In this document: in pieces, positions 61,383 through 64,000 of the stretch | Position numbering within the stretch: position 1 is the stretch's first letter | Layout: every line of letters begins with the position of its first letter | NCBI GenBank assembly: GCA_029260555.1 | Contig: JAJDCZ010000022.1 | Location: 124,001 to 188,000, forward strand | DNA length: 64,000 nucleotides | From: Phycisphaerales bacterium | GTDB taxonomy: Bacteria > Planctomycetota > Phycisphaerae > Phycisphaerales > UBA1924 | Reading direction: 5' to 3' | Position numbers and translations under genes: made by a program | The notes under the pieces: model-generated | Databases searched by the model: none | The model's input: only the letters and a program-made list of their open reading frames with translations | Told to the model about the DNA's origin: nothing

Positions 61383-62027
61383 ATGCCAAACTCGCCCAAC
61401 AACCCTTACACATCCAAAGCCATCTCAGGCCTGGTGTTGCTCGTCTCCGCTTTGATAGCCATCACGGCTTTGTATGGCATATGGCTGGCACTCTTTGCCA
61501 GCTCCTCCCCTGCTTTTCCAATGCTCGGCTTTGAGCTGGTTGTTCTCATCGCTTCCATCCTCGGCTTCTCATTTTCCTTTGGCAAAAATCCTCAAGCACC
61601 AGCCCTGGGCCATGCCTGCGTCGCTGGTGCGGTCTTCGCATGCAGTGTGCTCGCTGCTCAAAGCGTCAATCGAGCCATCGGCACCCACTCGCTTGTCCCG
61701 CTGATCCTCATCCAACTCGCCCTTTCCGCAGCCATGCTCCTGCTCGGTGTCATCATTCAGCTCAACACAAATAAGAAAAACTGGACCATGCTGTTCACCG
61801 GTGCGCTGCTCAGTCTCATCCCTCTGGGTGTCGCTGGCAGTCTCCTTTCACCCTGGGCAGGCAAAGTCACAGGTCTCTTCACGAACATGAGCACCGCTCC
61901 CAAGATGATCATCCTCACGCTCGGCGTCCTCACGCTCGGCATCTTCTTCAGCGTTGGCATCCATCTGCTCGTTCAAGCATTCAATCACACAGCTACCGAT
62001 CAAAACACAACCGCTGCATCTGCGTGA
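61383..62027 (+). CDS. Six-span membrane protein of unknown function
   Basis: 214 residues from the ATG at 61383 (frame open to 61275). Short polar start MPNSPNNPYTSK, then about six spans (ISGLVLLVSALIAITALYGIW, LVVLIASILGFSF, ACVAGAVFACSVLAA, LILIQLALSAAMLLLGV, GALLSLIPLGVAGSLL, ILTLGVLTLGIFFSVGI) and a polar tail. No motif recognised. Its TGA overlaps the GTG of the next gene, so they are likely a unit. Confidence 0.75.
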   Translation: MPNSPNNPYTSKAISGLVLLVSALIAITALYGIWLALFASSSPAFPMLGFELVVLIASILGFSFSFGKNPQAPALGHACVAGAVFACSVLAAQSVNRAIGTHSLVPLILIQLALSAAMLLLGVIIQLNTNKKNWTMLFTGALLSLIPLGVAGSLLSPWAGKVTGLFTNMSTAPKMIILTLGVLTLGIFFSVGIHLLVQAFNHTATDQNTTAASA

Positions 62028-62770
62028 AGAAACTCAGCCAGCCCTTTTCCCAACATATCAGCATGATGACTGACACTGTTGTTATCGTGCTGGGCGTTGT
62101 GGTCTTTGTCATATTGATCGGAATCGCACTTGTTGCGCTGGTGAGTTTTCTGCACCGAAAAAATGGCGGGATCACCCATATCGACTCTCACACTATTGCA
62201 GAACGCGTCAGAACCGTCGGCAAACTCGTAGGCCTTGAAGTCTGCGCCAAAGAAATTGCCACCGCAAAAAAAGGCTGGGCCTGGCTTCCACCTCTGGTCC
62301 TCAGTCAGGCACGCCTGGCCATGATCTTTCAGTTTGAAAAACAGTACTTTGTAGATCTCCACCAGCTCAACACACACTCGGTCCGCAAACTCGCTCCCGG
62401 CAAGTTCTCCATCACCCTCCCGCCCATCCAGGGCTCACTTCGCCTCACCGATGTCACGCCCTACGACATACAAGACGGCCGCATCATGGGACTTCTTGAT
62501 GTGATCCAGATGAACGCCCAGGCCCAGGCTGAACTCATGCGCCGCGCACAAGACGAAGCGTCCGATCTCTTCACCCAAGGCGACACCCGCTACCAAACCC
62601 AGGCGCGCCAAGCCATCGAACAACAACTCCAGTCGCTCATGCACCTTTTTAGCGTAACAATCGAGATCCACTGGCAAGAAGCAGACGAATCCAGACCCGC
62701 ACATGCCAAGCCCATCATCGAATCTCAGCAAGAGATCCGCTTTCCCGCCATCGCTTCAGCGGTCGCCTGA
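62024..62770 (+). CDS. DUF4230-type membrane-anchored protein
   Basis: 248 residues, GTG start fixed by the GTGA overlap with the previous gene. One N-terminal span (about 17-42, VVIVLGVVVFVILIGIALVALVSFL), then a domain starting IAERVRTVGKLVGLEVCAKEIATA, followed by KLAPGKFSITLPPIQGSLRLTDVTPYDI and a helical QAQAELMRRAQDEASDLF...QAIEQQLQSLM; this order is that of DUF4230 proteins. Function unknown in the family. Confidence 0.8.
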   Translation: MKKLSQPFSQHISMMTDTVVIVLGVVVFVILIGIALVALVSFLHRKNGGITHIDSHTIAERVRTVGKLVGLEVCAKEIATAKKGWAWLPPLVLSQARLAMIFQFEKQYFVDLHQLNTHSVRKLAPGKFSITLPPIQGSLRLTDVTPYDIQDGRIMGLLDVIQMNAQAQAELMRRAQDEASDLFTQGDTRYQTQARQAIEQQLQSLMHLFSVTIEIHWQEADESRPAHAKPIIESQQEIRFPAIASAVA

Positions 62771-62791
62771 TGAGCCACAGTAAATGGACCT

Positions 62792-63670
62792 TCAGCTCGC
62801 ACTCGGGTGCCAGATCGTCTTGAACTCTACCGCAGGCTCAAGCCATGCCGGGCTGTGACAAAGCTCAGCATTGAGCCAATCGCCTGTATCCTCACCAGGC
62901 GAGACAAACGCCACGCGTTTGAGATTTTCTGCGGATCCCAGTCGAAGTGCTGTGCGTTCATCGCTACTCAACTCTGCAGAGCCTAGAACCCCGCCGATCT
63001 GACGATGCATGGCGATGTGTTCGATCAGTTCATCACGGAATCCCGTCAAAATATTCACGACTCCGCCAGGAACATCACTGGTGGCGCACACTTCTGCAAA
63101 GATGCACGCTGGAATCGGATTGCTCTGGCTTGCCAGTGCCACCACGGCATTTCCTGTGCAGATCACTGGCGCAATCAGTGAAACAAGCTCAAGCAAGGGC
63201 CAGGTATCACCTGAAATCGCTGCAATCACACCGATTGGCTCTGGAAAAGTAAAATTGTGGTAAGGCCCTGAAACGGGATTGGCACATCCCAGCACCTGTT
63301 GATGTTTATCTGCCCACCCCGCAAAGGCCACCAGCCGATCAATGCTCGCAGCCACTTCCGCCTCAGCCTGGCCATGTTCTGTGACACTTGAGATTGTCTC
63401 TGCAAGTTCAGCCCGCTTGCCTTCCATCATCTCCGCCATGCGATACAGGATTTGGCCTCGCAAGTATGCTGTGGCTTTTTGCCATCCCGGCTGCGCCTTG
63501 GCTGCGACCTCAACGGCATTGCGCAGATCCTTGCGGCTCGCCCGACATAAATGCGCAACAACCTGCTCAGAGTTATCCACGATCTTGAGTGATCGCCCGG
63601 ACTCAGTGCGCGGAAACGAGCCGCCGATAAAGAGCTTGTGCGTTTTGGTGATCGCCAGTCTGTCAGTCAT
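62792..63670 (-). CDS. Short aldehyde dehydrogenase-like protein without catalytic Cys
   Basis: 292 residues from the ATG at 63670 (AGGG nine bases upstream). It matches the N-terminal, NAD-binding part of ALDHs: HKLFIGGSFPRTESGRSL, AQPGWQKATAYLRGQILYRMAEMM, FPEPIGVIAAISGDTWPLLEL, ICTGNAVVALASQSNPIPA, DVPGGVVNILTGF. It then ends where the catalytic domain should begin, with no GQxC motif. Lies 42 bases after a full-type ALDH. Paired short ALDH genes are known next to deoC-linked ALDHs in other bacteria, so it may be a partner subunit, not a wreck. Confidence 0.85.
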   Translation of the reverse strand: MTDRLAITKTHKLFIGGSFPRTESGRSLKIVDNSEQVVAHLCRASRKDLRNAVEVAAKAQPGWQKATAYLRGQILYRMAEMMEGKRAELAETISSVTEHGQAEAEVAASIDRLVAFAGWADKHQQVLGCANPVSGPYHNFTFPEPIGVIAAISGDTWPLLELVSLIAPVICTGNAVVALASQSNPIPACIFAEVCATSDVPGGVVNILTGFRDELIEHIAMHRQIGGVLGSAELSSDERTALRLGSAENLKRVAFVSPGEDTGDWLNAELCHSPAWLEPAVEFKTIWHPSAS

Positions 63671-63712
63671 GTTGAACCCTGCATATTCGTGCAATAACGC
63701 TGCACTGACCAT

Positions 63713-64000
63713 CTATTTCATGTACGCCTTGAGCCCGTGCAGCCCGCCTTCTCTGCCAAAGCCAGATTCCTTGTACCCGCCGAAGGGGCTGGCCGGATCA
63801 AACTTGTTGTAGGTGTTGAGCCACACGATCCCTGCTTTGAGTTTGGCTGCCATCTCAAATATCTTCGAACCCTTGTCAGTCCACACGCCCGCAGCCAGAC
63901 CATAAGGCGTGTTGTTGGCACGACTGATCGCCTCATCTGGTGTTCGAAAACTCATGACCGCCAGCACCGGGCCAAAGATTTCTTCCCGCGCCACCGTATG
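63713..64000 (-). CDS. Aldehyde dehydrogenase, C-terminal part (cut by window edge)
   Basis: The last 95 residues of an ALDH; the frame is open to base 64000. Visible: EEIFGPVLAVMSF (conserved Glu-Glu-x-Phe-Gly-Pro), NNTPYGLAAGVWT, AGIVWLNTYNKFDPASPFGGYKESGFGREGG. These are the conserved C-terminal motifs of NAD(P)-dependent ALDHs. First gene of the ALDH pair. Confidence 0.93.
   Translation of the reverse strand, partial: HTVAREEIFGPVLAVMSFRTPDEAISRANNTPYGLAAGVWTDKGSKIFEMAAKLKAGIVWLNTYNKFDPASPFGGYKESGFGREGGLHGLKAYMK

Noticed and set aside
62792-64000. One aldehyde dehydrogenase gene broken by a frameshift
   Set aside because: The upstream part is the C-terminus and the downstream part the N-terminus of the family, so the order is that of two genes, and each has its own stop and start signals.

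Overview
The window looks like chromosomal DNA of a planctomycete, most probably class Phycisphaerae. The evidence is a secreted protein ending in a dockerin-like tail with a terminal Gly-Cys, two secreted proteins with PEP-CTERM-like tails of the 'PAP...RRR' type, a DUF1844 protein, an ECF-type sigma factor next to a membrane Ser/Thr kinase, a Gln/Ser/Asp-rich membrane protein beside a large VWA protein, and a b558-type succinate dehydrogenase. The cell has a rod-shape MreBCD system and a flagellum (fliD, fliS). No tRNA, rRNA, CRISPR array, insertion sequence or prophage was seen.

Layout. 1-3817 (-): a GlmU-like sugar nucleotidyltransferase/acyltransferase followed by polA, which runs off the left edge. 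3890-4564 (+): HAD phosphatase. 4731-7268 (-): mreB-mreC-mreD. 7674-10630 (-): four small envelope proteins without a clear pathway (lipoprotein, two related single-span proteins, a secreted coiled-coil protein), with two good intrinsic terminators. 10977-14233 (+): sigma factor and transmembrane kinase. 14230-15279 (-): lone trpD. 15448-21213 (+): low-complexity membrane protein plus VWA protein. 21394-26624: secreted PEP-CTERM-like protein, O-methyltransferase, RCC1-like protein with dockerin tail, membrane protein with 42-residue helical repeats, and an orphan dockerin fragment. 26867-30348: divergent miaB and histidine kinase. 30383-32112 (-): PpiC-like lipoprotein and yraN. 32230-38320 (+): DUF1844 protein, sdhCAB, unknown membrane protein. 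38321-43749: small unknown protein, fabI, nadC-birA, HIT protein, mutL. 44077-44655: P-domain secreted protein. 44929-49376 (+): F0 part of ATP synthase (atpI-like, atpB, atpE, atpF, atpH), followed by pgk instead of atpA. 49433-54484: GT39-type glycosyltransferase, and alaS-atpZ on the other strand. 54707-57349 (+): sthA and holB. 57423-61113 (-): fliS, fliD and a possible small first gene behind a sigma28-like -10 box. 61383-62770 (+): two membrane proteins. 62792-64000 (-): a pair of aldehyde dehydrogenase genes, the first cut by the right edge.

Working together. Several gene pairs are translationally coupled by four-base ATGA or GTGA overlaps (GlmU-like/polA, mreC/mreD, PpiC/yraN, nadC/birA, 61383/62024). 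Genes fall into two groups by their 5' signals: one group has clear Shine-Dalgarno sequences, and about eleven others have a TAnnnT-like -10 hexamer only 5-8 bases before the start codon and no Shine-Dalgarno, which suggests frequent leaderless transcription. Long G- or C-runs recur between genes and inside linker-coding segments, and an approximately 27-bp inverted repeat recurs in two convergent intergenic gaps.
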